A stretch of DNA of 64,000 nt, from contig NZ_CAAJGK010000034.1 of NCBI RefSeq assembly GCF_900996245.1, positions 124,001 to 188,000 on the forward strand, in the 5' to 3' direction. A program made the translations under genes and the position numbers. The notes below the pieces were generated by a model. It did no database searches and was not told the DNA's origin. It saw only the letters and a list, made by a program, of their open reading frames with translations. Below, piece by piece: positions 27,858 to 36,460 of the stretch (within the stretch, counting starts at the first letter, position 1; each line of letters begins with the position of its first letter). The stretch comes from Paraburkholderia sp. BCC1886 (lineage in GTDB: Bacteria > Pseudomonadota > Gammaproteobacteria > Burkholderiales > Burkholderiaceae).

Positions 27858-28415
27858 CTAGACGCCGACCTCGGCTGCCACTATTTTTTCCGTTGTCAGT
27901 GCGCCAGTGATAGGCGTTGCTGCCGCTTCAAGTTGCCGATCGGGCTTCCAGATGAGTAGTCCTCTTTCCTCCCAACGTTGGAAGATTGAGGGATCATCTT
28001 TCGCGTAGGCGCTTACCATCCAGTGGATATTGGGCTTGTTAGCCGAGTCTGGAACATCAACACGAATCGCGACTAGTAAAGGGTTGATGCCATCCGGCAA
28101 CTCGACTGTAACAACTACGATGCTGTCACGTTCCGTGGCAGACTTGTACGCGGCAACCGGCCTCAAGATCAACGTTCGCAACGCCGCGACTGTATCCGCA
28201 GAGAGATTATGCTTCTCCATGATTTTGACCAGTAGCCGGACGGACGTGACAACTGCGCGATCCACTAACTTCATTGGTGCGAGATCGTTTTTCGTGAAGC
28301 GGCCGATAAGAACTTGATGTCGATAATCGGTGTCCTGAAGATCGCCTGCTCGATGTCGTCGTAACAACTCTGCGGTCAACTCAGGCGACAGATCGAAACG
28401 TACGAACCTGCTCAT
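27858..28415 (-). CDS. Hypothetical protein, possibly MuF-C/BECR-fold domain
   Basis: A 185-residue protein. Residues about 85-165 (LRPVAAYKSATERDSIVVVT, then PLLVAIRVD, a Ser-Ala-Tyr segment and WEERGLLIW) resemble the MuF-C-terminal/BECR-type nuclease-like domain of phage and polymorphic-toxin proteins. The resemblance is by eye and weak. GC is lower than in its neighbours, suggesting transfer. GAAGG lies before the ATG. No immunity or phage genes are adjacent. Treat the function as unknown. Confidence 0.45.
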   Translation of the reverse strand: MSRFVRFDLSPELTAELLRRHRAGDLQDTDYRHQVLIGRFTKNDLAPMKLVDRAVVTSVRLLVKIMEKHNLSADTVAALRTLILRPVAAYKSATERDSIVVVTVELPDGINPLLVAIRVDVPDSANKPNIHWMVSAYAKDDPSIFQRWEERGLLIWKPDRQLEAAATPITGALTTEKIVAAEVGV

Positions 28416-28670
28416 TTGCGCCTTCGGCTACGTGCTCGGAGGCACGGTGAAAAAGAGCATTTTATCTTCTGGTACTGGGCTTAGCTGCGCTTTTAATCGT
28501 ATTCCGAGTTTCTCTGCGGTGTATTCCATATGTATGTAGGAGATCGATCGCATGGATGTGGGAGTTTCCGTTTGAAATGTCCTCGTGGTCTTACGTCGAG
28601 CCCATGTTGCACATCCACCCCATAGCGTAAAATCCCCCCACCTCCCAACCGCTTCATCCCCACCACCTCC

Positions 28671-29450
28671 ATGCCCACGCCCGCCGCCAAATCAGGTCCC
28701 AAAGAGAGCGAAGGCGTAGCCGTAATCGACCGTGCTTGCTCCATCCTGTTCGCCTTCCGTCCCGACGACGACGCGCTCACTCTCGCCGAACTCGCCTCGC
28801 GCACGGGCCTCTACAAAAGCACGCTATTACGCCTCGCGGGCTCGCTCATTCAGCATCGTCTGCTATTGCGTCTGGACGACGGCCGTTACCAGCTTGGCGC
28901 GGCCACCTTCATGCTGGGCGCGCAGTATCAACGCAGTCTGAACGTCGGCGACATTATCGTGCCGCTCATGCGCGAACTCGCCGAAGCGAGTGGCGAAAGC
29001 GTGTCCTTCTACGTGCGCGACGAGTCGGTGCGCGTGTGTCTGCATCGAGTGGATTCGAAGCACGCGGTGCGTTACCACGTGCGCGAAGGGGACGTACTCC
29101 CTCTGGAGAGCGGTTCGGGCGGTCGCGCGTTACTCGCATTCGCCGGCACGCCTGGCGCACCCTACGACCGGATTCGCGACGACTTCTATTGCGTATCGAT
29201 CGGCGAACGCGATCGCGAGACGGCGGGCATTTCCATGCCGGTATTCGGCGTGCGGCAGAGCTTGCGTGGCGTGTTGACCTTGGCCGGTCCCAGCTCACGG
29301 ATCGATCATGCGTTCCTCGAGAACAATCTCACCACGCTGAGCGATTGCGCCGCCCGCGCAACCGATGCACTGGGTGGCGACTCGCGCGCGATGCGCAACG
29401 CGCAGCGCGCGAGAGAGCAGATCAAAGCTCAAGCCAAGGCCCAGAGCTAG
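28671..29450 (+). CDS. IclR-family transcriptional regulator
   Basis: A 259-residue regulator: winged HTH (LTLAELASRTGLYKSTLLRL, about 35-54) and an IclR effector domain containing SGESVSFYVRDESVRVCLHRVDS and LPLESGSGGRALLAF. Its gene converges on the citryl-CoA lyase/CoA transferase/MFS operon and is its likely regulator. An inverted repeat upstream of that operon (32997-33013) is a candidate operator. Confidence 0.9.
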   Translation: MPTPAAKSGPKESEGVAVIDRACSILFAFRPDDDALTLAELASRTGLYKSTLLRLAGSLIQHRLLLRLDDGRYQLGAATFMLGAQYQRSLNVGDIIVPLMRELAEASGESVSFYVRDESVRVCLHRVDSKHAVRYHVREGDVLPLESGSGGRALLAFAGTPGAPYDRIRDDFYCVSIGERDRETAGISMPVFGVRQSLRGVLTLAGPSSRIDHAFLENNLTTLSDCAARATDALGGDSRAMRNAQRAREQIKAQAKAQS

Positions 29451-29465
29451 TCGGCAAACAAGTAA

Positions 29466-30290
29466 TCAAGGCAAATGCCGCTCGGCCTCGCCGGTATAGG
29501 TATAAGCCATCTGACGCGGCATCGGCCCTTTGTTGCGTTCGCTGCGTCCGCGCTGTTCCCACGCATGCGACAGAATGCCCACCGCGCGCGACAGGCAAAA
29601 CACGCCTCGCGCCAACTCCGGCGCAAAGCCGAGTTCCGCATAGATCACGGCGGTAGCGCCGTCGATATTCATCGGCACGGGCTTGTTCTTGCGCTGCTTG
29701 AGCAGCGCCTCCACACCTCGCGCAATTGCCGCATAGCGTCCGCTAATGTGATGCTGCTCGACGCTTTCATCCACCATTGCAAGCAGCCGCGTAGCACGCG
29801 GATCGACGGGATGAAAGCGATGCCCGAAGCCCGGTAGATACTTGCCGTTCGCCTCGATGAACGCGGCGACGCCTTGCTCGACCGCATTCTCCAGAGTCGA
29901 ACCGGTTTGCATGCGCGCATCGATGACGTCGTACAGTTCCACCGCCTGCTGTCCCGCGCCGCCGTGGTTGTCGTCGAGCGCATTGAGTGCCGAGGCCATC
30001 GCGCCGTTCAACGGCAAGCCGCAACTGGTCGCCATCCGCGAGATGGCGATAGAAGGCGCATGCGGACCGTGATCCACGGAAGCCACCAGCGTCGCTTCGA
30101 ACAGACGCGCTTGCGCGGCATTCGGCAACTCGCCACGCAACATCAGCCAGATCATTTGCGGAAAGCCGATATTGCCGATCAACTCCTGAATCGGAAAGCC
30201 GCGCACGTTGATCGAACCCGGATGGATATCGATGATCGACGTGCTCCAGTAATCCGCGGCGAGTTTCGCGGCGTCGAATGCTTGCGTCAT
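29466..30290 (-). CDS. Citryl-CoA lyase / citrate synthase-fold enzyme
   Basis: A 274-residue protein of the citrate synthase fold but much shorter than citrate synthase. It has SINVRGFPIQELIGNIGF, an active-site-type His in LDDNHGGAGQQAVELYD and LPGFGHRFHPVDPRA, and ends near residue 274. Short members of this family are citryl-CoA lyases, which cleave a citryl-CoA-type thioester to acetyl-CoA and a 2-oxo acid. With the adjoining CoA transferase it suggests activation then cleavage of a citrate-like acid. The true substrate is unknown. Confidence 0.75.
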   Translation of the reverse strand: MTQAFDAAKLAADYWSTSIIDIHPGSINVRGFPIQELIGNIGFPQMIWLMLRGELPNAAQARLFEATLVASVDHGPHAPSIAISRMATSCGLPLNGAMASALNALDDNHGGAGQQAVELYDVIDARMQTGSTLENAVEQGVAAFIEANGKYLPGFGHRFHPVDPRATRLLAMVDESVEQHHISGRYAAIARGVEALLKQRKNKPVPMNIDGATAVIYAELGFAPELARGVFCLSRAVGILSHAWEQRGRSERNKGPMPRQMAYTYTGEAERHLP

Positions 30291-30292
30291 GG

Positions 30293-31492
30293 TCAGATCA
30301 CTCCTTCGGCGCGTAAATGGTCGATTTGAGCCTCGTCGTAACCGAGCGAGACGAGTTGTTCGTGCGTATGCGCCGAGAGAACCGGCGCGGGCGTAGTCGG
30401 CGCGGTATCGGCGTCGTGCAGGCGAAAACCGGCACGCGTCACGCGTTGCCGATCGTGGGTATCGTCACCGGGAAATTCGTGGATGAACTCGCGCGAGGCC
30501 AGATGCGGATGCGCGAGAATCTCCGGCACGGACATCACGCGGCCGGCCGGCACGCCGGCCTGGAAGCATTGCTCTTCCCACTGCACGGCGCTGTTGCTGG
30601 CGAGCGCGGCTTCGATCGCCGCTTTCAACGTCGCGCGATTGGCCTTGCGTGCATGGCGATCGGCATAGCGCGCATCGTCGAGAAGATCGGCGCGGCCGAT
30701 CAGCTGACATAAGCTCGCGAACTGTTTGTTCTCGTTCGCGGCGATGTTGAGCAGGCCATCGCCTGTGTGAAACGTACCCGACGGCGCGGCGGTGAAATTC
30801 TCGTTGCCCATCGGCTCGGGCGTGACGCCGGCGTTCAGATAGTTCGACACGACCCAGCCCATCGTCGAGAGCGTGGCTTCGAGCATCGACACGTCGAGCA
30901 TGCGGCCGTGGCCGGTGGTGCGCGCGTCGACCAGCGCGGCGCAAATGCCGAAGGCCGCGGTGAGGCCGCCCACGGTATCCGAGACCGGATAGCCGACGCG
31001 CAAGGGGGCGCTGCCCGCATCGCCGGTCACACTCATCACGCCGGAAATGCCCTGAATGATCTGGTCGTACGCCGGGCGTTTCGAAAACTCGCCGTCCTTG
31101 CCGAAGCCGGAAATCGCGCAATAGACGAGCTTCGGATTGACCTCGCGCAACGCGTCGAAATCCAGCCCGAGCCGCGTCATCACGCCGGGCCGGAAGTTTT
31201 CGACCAGCACGTCGGCGTTTTTCACGAGATCGCGCAGAATCGCTTTGCCGCGCGGGTCTTTCAGGTTCAGCGTCATCGACTGCTTGCCGGCGTTCACCGC
31301 GACGAACGAGGCGCCCATGTTGCGCGCCGACGCGTCCTTGTCGGCGCCCAGACGCCGCGCGAGATCGCCGCCTTCGGGGTGCTCGACCTTGATCACCTCG
31401 GCGCCGAGCAGCGCGAGTTGATAGGCGCAAAACGGTCCCGCCAGCACGTTCGATAAATCCAGTACCTTTACTCCGCTCAACGGCAGCGTCAT
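30293..31492 (-). CDS. CaiB/BaiF family (class III) CoA transferase
   Basis: A 399-residue enzyme: LSGVKVLDLSNVLAGPFC at the N-terminus, GAEVIKVEHPEGGDLAR and RPAYDQIIQGISGVMSVTG, whose Asp is the class III acyl-aspartate residue. It would move CoA from a donor thioester to a carboxylic acid. It is followed after 2 nt by the lyase gene and preceded by an MFS gene: one catabolic operon. Confidence 0.9.
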   Translation of the reverse strand: MTLPLSGVKVLDLSNVLAGPFCAYQLALLGAEVIKVEHPEGGDLARRLGADKDASARNMGASFVAVNAGKQSMTLNLKDPRGKAILRDLVKNADVLVENFRPGVMTRLGLDFDALREVNPKLVYCAISGFGKDGEFSKRPAYDQIIQGISGVMSVTGDAGSAPLRVGYPVSDTVGGLTAAFGICAALVDARTTGHGRMLDVSMLEATLSTMGWVVSNYLNAGVTPEPMGNENFTAAPSGTFHTGDGLLNIAANENKQFASLCQLIGRADLLDDARYADRHARKANRATLKAAIEAALASNSAVQWEEQCFQAGVPAGRVMSVPEILAHPHLASREFIHEFPGDDTHDRQRVTRAGFRLHDADTAPTTPAPVLSAHTHEQLVSLGYDEAQIDHLRAEGVI

Positions 31493-31520
31493 CTTTAAAG
31501 CCTCTTGCTAAAGGGAAAAC

Positions 31521-32954
31521 TCAATGTGAAATTTCGTCGAGGTTGCGGTTGTTGGTACGCGGCCCGAAGAGGCCGATCGCGCCCATCACCATCACCATCG
31601 AGAAGCTGATTAACGCAAACACGCCGGTCACTTCGAAGTGCCGCAGCGCGAACGCGATCATGAAACCGGAGAACATCGCGGAGAGCCGCGAGACCGAATA
31701 GACGAGGCCGACGGCGCGTGCCCGCACGCGAGTCGGAAACAGTTCGGTCTGGTACGCGTGATAGCCCACGGAGAGCAGCGTGCCGCACAGCGTGATGAGC
31801 ACGCCGAGCGTCATCAGCATCGCCGGCGAGGTTTGCGTCGCGAACAGGCTGCCGAATACGGCCATGCCGAGCGCGGACAACACGATCAGCGTCTTGCGTT
31901 CTATGCGGTCGGCGATGGCCATGCCGATCAACGGGCCGAACGGATTCGAGATCGCAATGACGAACGAATACATCAGGCTATGCGTGATGGTCACGCCCTT
32001 CGAGACCAGCAGTGTCGGCACCCACGAAGCAAAGCCGTAGAAGCCGATGGACTGGAACAGATTGAACACCAGCAACGTGATTGCGCGTTTGCGATACGGC
32101 GGCTGCCAGATTTCGCGGAACGCGGCCCTGGTCGTCGCCGGCTCGACGGTCGGCACGGGCGTGGGCAACGGTCGCCCGTATTGCGCTTCGACTTTCGCTT
32201 CCAGCGCCTGCAGCACCTGTTCGGCTTCGGCCGTGCGACCCTGTTGCGCGAGCCAGCGCGGGCTTTCCGGCACGCGGCGGCGAATCGCCCACACCACCAG
32301 CGCACCGAGCGCACCGATGATCACCACCCAGCGCCAGCCGTCCAGGCCAAACGGCGTCTGCGGCACGAGCCACCACGCGAACAGCGCAACGGCGGGCACG
32401 GCGGTGTACTGCACCAGGTGCACGAAAGCGAACGCGCGGCCTCGCAGATGCTTGGGCACCAGTTCGCTTACGTAAGTATCGATGGTCACGAGTTCGACAC
32501 CCACGCCGATACCGGCGATCAGCCGCCACACGTTGATGGCGGGCGCCGTGCTTTGCAGCGCCATGATCAGCGTGGCGGCGGAGTACCACAGCAGCGAGAC
32601 GGTGAACACGGTGCGGCGGCCGTAACGATCGGCGAGACCTGCAAGCAGGAACGTGCCGATGAACAAGCCTGCAAACGATGCCGCCACGAACGCGCCCAGA
32701 CCCGACACGCCGAAGAACGACGCGGTCGTGGTCGCGTACAGACCGCTCTTGACGAGGCCGGGGCCGACATACGCAGTGAAGAACAGATCGTAGAACTCGA
32801 ACCAGCCGCCGATGGACAGCAAAAACACCAGCACCCAGACGGCCCGGGTCGCCGGTAGACGGTCGATGCGCGCGTTGATGCCGGGCACGGGCGCCGGCGC
32901 TCCAGCGGTTGAATCGGTCGACGCGGAATGTGCGCCGACGGGCAGGCTCGCCAT
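31521..32954 (-). CDS. MFS transporter (sugar/aromatic acid porter type)
   Basis: A 477-residue, 12-segment carrier. LADRYGRRTVF in the loop between helices 2 and 3 and RRRVPESPRWLAQQG after helix 6 mark the sugar-porter/aromatic-acid-like MFS group. It leads the operon, with AGGAGG just before the ATG, and probably imports the organic acid handled by the CoA transferase and lyase. An inverted repeat lies 43 bp upstream of its start. Confidence 0.85.
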   Translation of the reverse strand: MASLPVGAHSASTDSTAGAPAPVPGINARIDRLPATRAVWVLVFLLSIGGWFEFYDLFFTAYVGPGLVKSGLYATTTASFFGVSGLGAFVAASFAGLFIGTFLLAGLADRYGRRTVFTVSLLWYSAATLIMALQSTAPAINVWRLIAGIGVGVELVTIDTYVSELVPKHLRGRAFAFVHLVQYTAVPAVALFAWWLVPQTPFGLDGWRWVVIIGALGALVVWAIRRRVPESPRWLAQQGRTAEAEQVLQALEAKVEAQYGRPLPTPVPTVEPATTRAAFREIWQPPYRKRAITLLVFNLFQSIGFYGFASWVPTLLVSKGVTITHSLMYSFVIAISNPFGPLIGMAIADRIERKTLIVLSALGMAVFGSLFATQTSPAMLMTLGVLITLCGTLLSVGYHAYQTELFPTRVRARAVGLVYSVSRLSAMFSGFMIAFALRHFEVTGVFALISFSMVMVMGAIGLFGPRTNNRNLDEISH

Positions 32955-32996
32955 GAATCCTCCTTTCGTTGTCTCTTGTCTCGATCGTTCCGTTAG

Positions 32997-33013
32997 ACAG
33001 AACGATGTTCTGT
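32997..33013 (-). promoter_or_regulatory. Candidate IclR operator of the MFS operon
   Basis: ACAGAAC-GAT-GTTCTGT is a perfect 7+3+7 inverted repeat 43-59 bp upstream of the MFS start. Its size and position fit an IclR-type operator, and an IclR gene lies at the other end of the operon. Binding is inferred. Confidence 0.5.
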
Positions 33014-33105
33014 TTAATGAGTGTGGCGAGGATAGTCCCTGCGGGCGAGCCGGAGATATCAGGGTTTCTACTGAATCAGGGGAAAAGGCGGGACGGGTTT
33101 GCCGG

Positions 33106-33456
33106 TCAGCCGCCCATACGTTGCAGCATCTCGAGGAGGGAGTCGAACGACAGCGGCTTGCGCGCGTATTCGATGGTGGGATTGGGCTGTGCGGGAATGT
33201 CCGCCGCGGCGCTACACAGAATGATCGGAATGGGGCGCAGATCAGGGTCGTCGTAGAGCGCCGCGCACAGTTGCAAGCCCGACATGACCGGCATCATGCA
33301 GTCCGACACGATGATGTCCGGCCGCGTCTTGCGGATCTGGGTGAGCGCGGCTGCACCGTTGGACGCCGTCAGCACCGTATAGCCGTGCCGTTCCAGCAGC
33401 AGGCGCCACACGGTGAGTATGTCGAATTCGTCGTCCACGACCAGGATGGTTTTCAT
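33106..33456 (-). CDS. Single-domain response regulator
   Basis: A 116-residue CheY-like receiver with the acidic pair in LVVDDEFD, the phospho-acceptor Asp in DIIVSDCMMPVMSG (about 50) and the conserved Lys in YARKPLS near the end. There is no output domain. It follows the KaiC-like gene by 6 nt, so they are probably cotranscribed. It may relay phosphate to or from a partner of the KaiC-like ATPase. Confidence 0.87.
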   Translation of the reverse strand: MKTILVVDDEFDILTVWRLLLERHGYTVLTASNGAAALTQIRKTRPDIIVSDCMMPVMSGLQLCAALYDDPDLRPIPIILCSAAADIPAQPNPTIEYARKPLSFDSLLEMLQRMGG

Positions 33457-33462
33457 GGTCGC

Positions 33463-34956
33463 TCAGGCATTGCGTCGCGGCAGCAGCGTGGCCGACAGGC
33501 CGGGCGACGAATAAACGCTGGCAGGACTCGTCGGGCCGGCGATCACGTCGATGCCTTCGGACGAAATCACCAGCTCGCGCAACGAGGTGTCGTGCGCGCT
33601 TTCGCGTTGCTTCACCACGGAGATCATGCGGCGCAGACCGGTGTCGGTTTCCGCGTAGCGCAGCAGCACGAGGTTTTCGGTCAGTGCGGAAACCCGCACG
33701 CCTTTAGCGTGGCCGGGGTCGGCGTACAGCGGCAGTTCCTCGGTGAGCAGGGTGGTGACCGCCGCTTCGCGCAGTTGATGCAGCAGCGCGTTCAGGAACA
33801 GGCCGAAGCGTTCGGTGCGCAAGGCGGAATCGCGAAAGCCTTCCACACCGTCGATTACGATGCGCGTCGCGCCGATTTTCTTGACCGTGGCGAGCGCCCG
33901 GGCCGCCAGTTCGTCGACGGCAAGTTCGATGGCGGGTTGCCACTGAATCTGCAACTGGCCGCTTTCGAATGCTTCGGTGATGGCGATAGACACCGCTTCG
34001 GCCTTACCGACCAGCCGCTGCGGTCCTTCGTAAAAGCCCAGATACAGACAACGCTCGCCGCGCGCCACGCCGGCCGCGAGAAATTGCAGACACAGCAGCG
34101 TCTTGCCGGCACCCGACGGGCCGATCAGCGTGGTGGTCGAGCCTTGCGCGAAGCCGCCGCCGAGCAGGCCGTCCAGATGCGGCAGGCCGAAGCCGAGGCG
34201 GTTTTTCAGATCGACGGGACCGGGTTGCGAGGTGCCTTGCGATTCGAGGCGCGGGAACATCAACAGTCCGCTTTCGGCGATACGAAAGAAGTGTTTGCCC
34301 ATCAGATGATTACGGGCGCGCATTTTGTGCACTTCGATTTCGCGGGCGCGGCGCATGCCGTCGCTATAGCGGTTCAGCTCGATCAGGCCGTCCACCAGCG
34401 TATGTTCCGGATGCGGCTCGTTGCCGGACAACGGTGCGAGCAGCAGGGTGGTGCAGTCCATGGCCGCGACCAGCGCATTGAGTTCGTGGATGAACTTGGA
34501 GAGCGACAGTTCGGTTTCGCTGAATTCGCGCGCGCTGCGAAAGCCGTCGATGATCATCAGGCTCGGGCGGTAGTCGTAGATGCTCGACGCGATCAGTTTG
34601 AGAAAGCCGTCGAGCCCGTCCTGCATCAGTTCGTGATAACCGGAGACGAACAGCATTTGCTGCGCGACCGCGTTTTCGTCGAAGAAGCTCAGGCCTTTAA
34701 GGTGCCCGAGCAGCTTGTCGTGCGATTCCGCGATCAAGGTCATGTACAGCACCCTGTCGCCCTGGCTTACACGATGAAAACCAATCTGGCTCGACAGAAT
34801 CGTCTTGCCGGCGCCGGCCATGCCTTCCAGCAGATAGACGCCGCCGCGGACCAGACCTCCGCCCAGAATCTCGTCGAGACCGGGGACGCCCGTCTCCACG
34901 TTGGAGCGGGTAGACGTCTTAGTTTCGTGGATAGTCATTGTCGAAGTGTCGTTCAT
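33463..34956 (-). CDS. KaiC-like tandem RecA-fold ATPase
   Basis: 497 residues from the ATG at 34956; an open frame to 35085 has an implausible Arg/Cys-rich start. Two KaiC/RecA domains: the first has GVPGLDEILGGGLVRGGVYLLEG with Walker A GMAGAGKT; the second has LDGLLGGGFAQGSTTTLIG with GPSGAGKT. Non-cyanobacterial KaiC-like proteins usually work in signalling rather than a clock; the neighbouring response regulator supports that. No KaiA or KaiB gene is in the window. Confidence 0.85.
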   Translation of the reverse strand: MNDTSTMTIHETKTSTRSNVETGVPGLDEILGGGLVRGGVYLLEGMAGAGKTILSSQIGFHRVSQGDRVLYMTLIAESHDKLLGHLKGLSFFDENAVAQQMLFVSGYHELMQDGLDGFLKLIASSIYDYRPSLMIIDGFRSAREFSETELSLSKFIHELNALVAAMDCTTLLLAPLSGNEPHPEHTLVDGLIELNRYSDGMRRAREIEVHKMRARNHLMGKHFFRIAESGLLMFPRLESQGTSQPGPVDLKNRLGFGLPHLDGLLGGGFAQGSTTTLIGPSGAGKTLLCLQFLAAGVARGERCLYLGFYEGPQRLVGKAEAVSIAITEAFESGQLQIQWQPAIELAVDELAARALATVKKIGATRIVIDGVEGFRDSALRTERFGLFLNALLHQLREAAVTTLLTEELPLYADPGHAKGVRVSALTENLVLLRYAETDTGLRRMISVVKQRESAHDTSLRELVISSEGIDVIAGPTSPASVYSSPGLSATLLPRRNA

Positions 34957-35318
34957 GATGCGGAGGAGCCGCGGCTTGCACGTGCATCGCACGCGTTTCA
35001 TGCAGGTATCGCGCGGGGTGTCGGCTGCGGCGCAAGCTAACTGATTCAGCAATTCGCGTTCCCTGCTCGTGCTGTGCCGCCGCAAAAGCGAGAAAACCCC
35101 GGGATTCTATATGGCGCGGGGCCGCTTGGCGAACGGCGGCTCGGCAGGTCGTACGCGGCGCTCCTGCCCGTGCGGCGCGATTGAAGCGCTGATTTGAAAG
35201 AATCGGCATGCGCACGGCTTCGCGGCGCGGACGTATACAATTCGGCAGCCTTCGGTCTCCGTCCGCTTTCTGCCCGACTTTTGCCCGACCTTTGCCCCAT
35301 TCCGACCTGATCCAACCC

Positions 35319-36365
35319 ATGCCGACTTCGACCCGGGCCTTCCTGCTAGGCCCGCTCCTGAAAGGCGTTTCGCGCTCTTTTTATCTCACGCTGCGGGTGT
35401 TGCCGGCCGGCATGCGCGACCCCATCGGCCTTGCTTATCTGCTGGCGCGGGCGGCCGACACCATTGCCGATACGTCGCTGATTCCGCCCGCGCAGCGTCT
35501 GACGATGCTGATCGCGCTGCGCGACCAGGTGAACGGCACGGCGCACGACGACGCGCTATTCCAGCGGATGGCCGCCGAAGTGGCCGGGCAGCAGGAGCAA
35601 TCCGACGAGAAGCTGCTGCTCGAATCGCTCGGTCCCGCGTTCGAGGTGCTCGCGCAACTGGACGAACCGGATCGCCAGGCGGTGCGCGGTATCGTCGCGA
35701 CGCTGACCGAGGGGATGGAGTTCGACTTGCGCACGTTTCCCGATGAACGCTCCGGCCAGATCGCCGCGCTAGGCGAGTACGACGAGCTCGACCGCTACAC
35801 GTATCTGGTCGCGGGCTGTGTCGGCGAATTCTGGACCACGATGACTTACGCGCACATGCCGGGCACGCTGAAGGAGCGGCCCGACACGATGGCGGCGCGC
35901 GGCGTGCGGTTCGGCAAAGCCTTGCAAATGACCAACGTCCTGCGCGATTGCGCGAAGGACTTGCGCATCGGCCGTTGCTATCTGCCGCAGACGATGCTGG
36001 CGCGCCACGGACTTAGTGCACAGGATCTCTTGTTGCCGGCCAACTCGCTTCGAGCGCGGCCTTTGCTGAACGAGTTGTTGCATAAAGCGCTCGAGCACTT
36101 CCGCGCGGCTCTGGACTACACGCTCGCGATTCCCGCGCTCTCGGTGCGCCTGCGTCTCGCGTGTCTCTGGCCGATCCTGATCGGCCTGGAGACGCTGCTA
36201 CTGCTCGTCGATAACGAGGCGTGGCTCGATCCGCAACGTGTGTCGAAAGTGCGGCGTAACGACGTCTACCGGATCATCGCTTCGTCCTTGTTGCTGGTGC
36301 CTTCGAATGCGCTGGTGCGGCGCGCGATCGAAGAGCGGATTGCGCGTATCGAAGCACGTCTTTGA
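35319..36365 (+). CDS. Squalene/phytoene synthase family protein
   Basis: 348 residues from the ATG at 35319, chosen because the family starts there and the upstream extension to 35208 is compositionally odd. It has GVSRSFYLTLRVLPAGMRDPIGLAYLLARAADTIAD with the first Asp-rich motif, and KALQMTNVLRDCAKDLRIGRCYLP with the second. These bind the prenyl diphosphate magnesium ions. The likely role is condensation of two C15 (or C20) diphosphates, perhaps for hopanoids, but no other hop genes are nearby. The C-terminal part ends in two hydrophobic helices. Confidence 0.85.
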   Translation: MPTSTRAFLLGPLLKGVSRSFYLTLRVLPAGMRDPIGLAYLLARAADTIADTSLIPPAQRLTMLIALRDQVNGTAHDDALFQRMAAEVAGQQEQSDEKLLLESLGPAFEVLAQLDEPDRQAVRGIVATLTEGMEFDLRTFPDERSGQIAALGEYDELDRYTYLVAGCVGEFWTTMTYAHMPGTLKERPDTMAARGVRFGKALQMTNVLRDCAKDLRIGRCYLPQTMLARHGLSAQDLLLPANSLRARPLLNELLHKALEHFRAALDYTLAIPALSVRLRLACLWPILIGLETLLLLVDNEAWLDPQRVSKVRRNDVYRIIASSLLLVPSNALVRRAIEERIARIEARL

Positions 36366-36460
36366 TCGTCCCGCGCCCGTCCAGTGTGGGCGAGCGTACC
36401 GATAAAAAAGCCGGCGGGCCTTAGTTTGGCGGACAACCTCATTGTTCGATCCACACACTC

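Noticed and set aside
32624..32632. Single CGTAACG inside the MFS gene (also seen near 10265, 36254, 52808 and 55534)
   Set aside because: Lone 7-mers in coding DNA are expected by chance in 64 kb; only paired copies near sigma-54 promoters were counted.
32812..35040. 742-aa open frame on the + strand
   Set aside because: Shadow of the KaiC-like, response regulator and MFS genes on the - strand; composition is Gln/Arg/His-rich and low in protein-like features.
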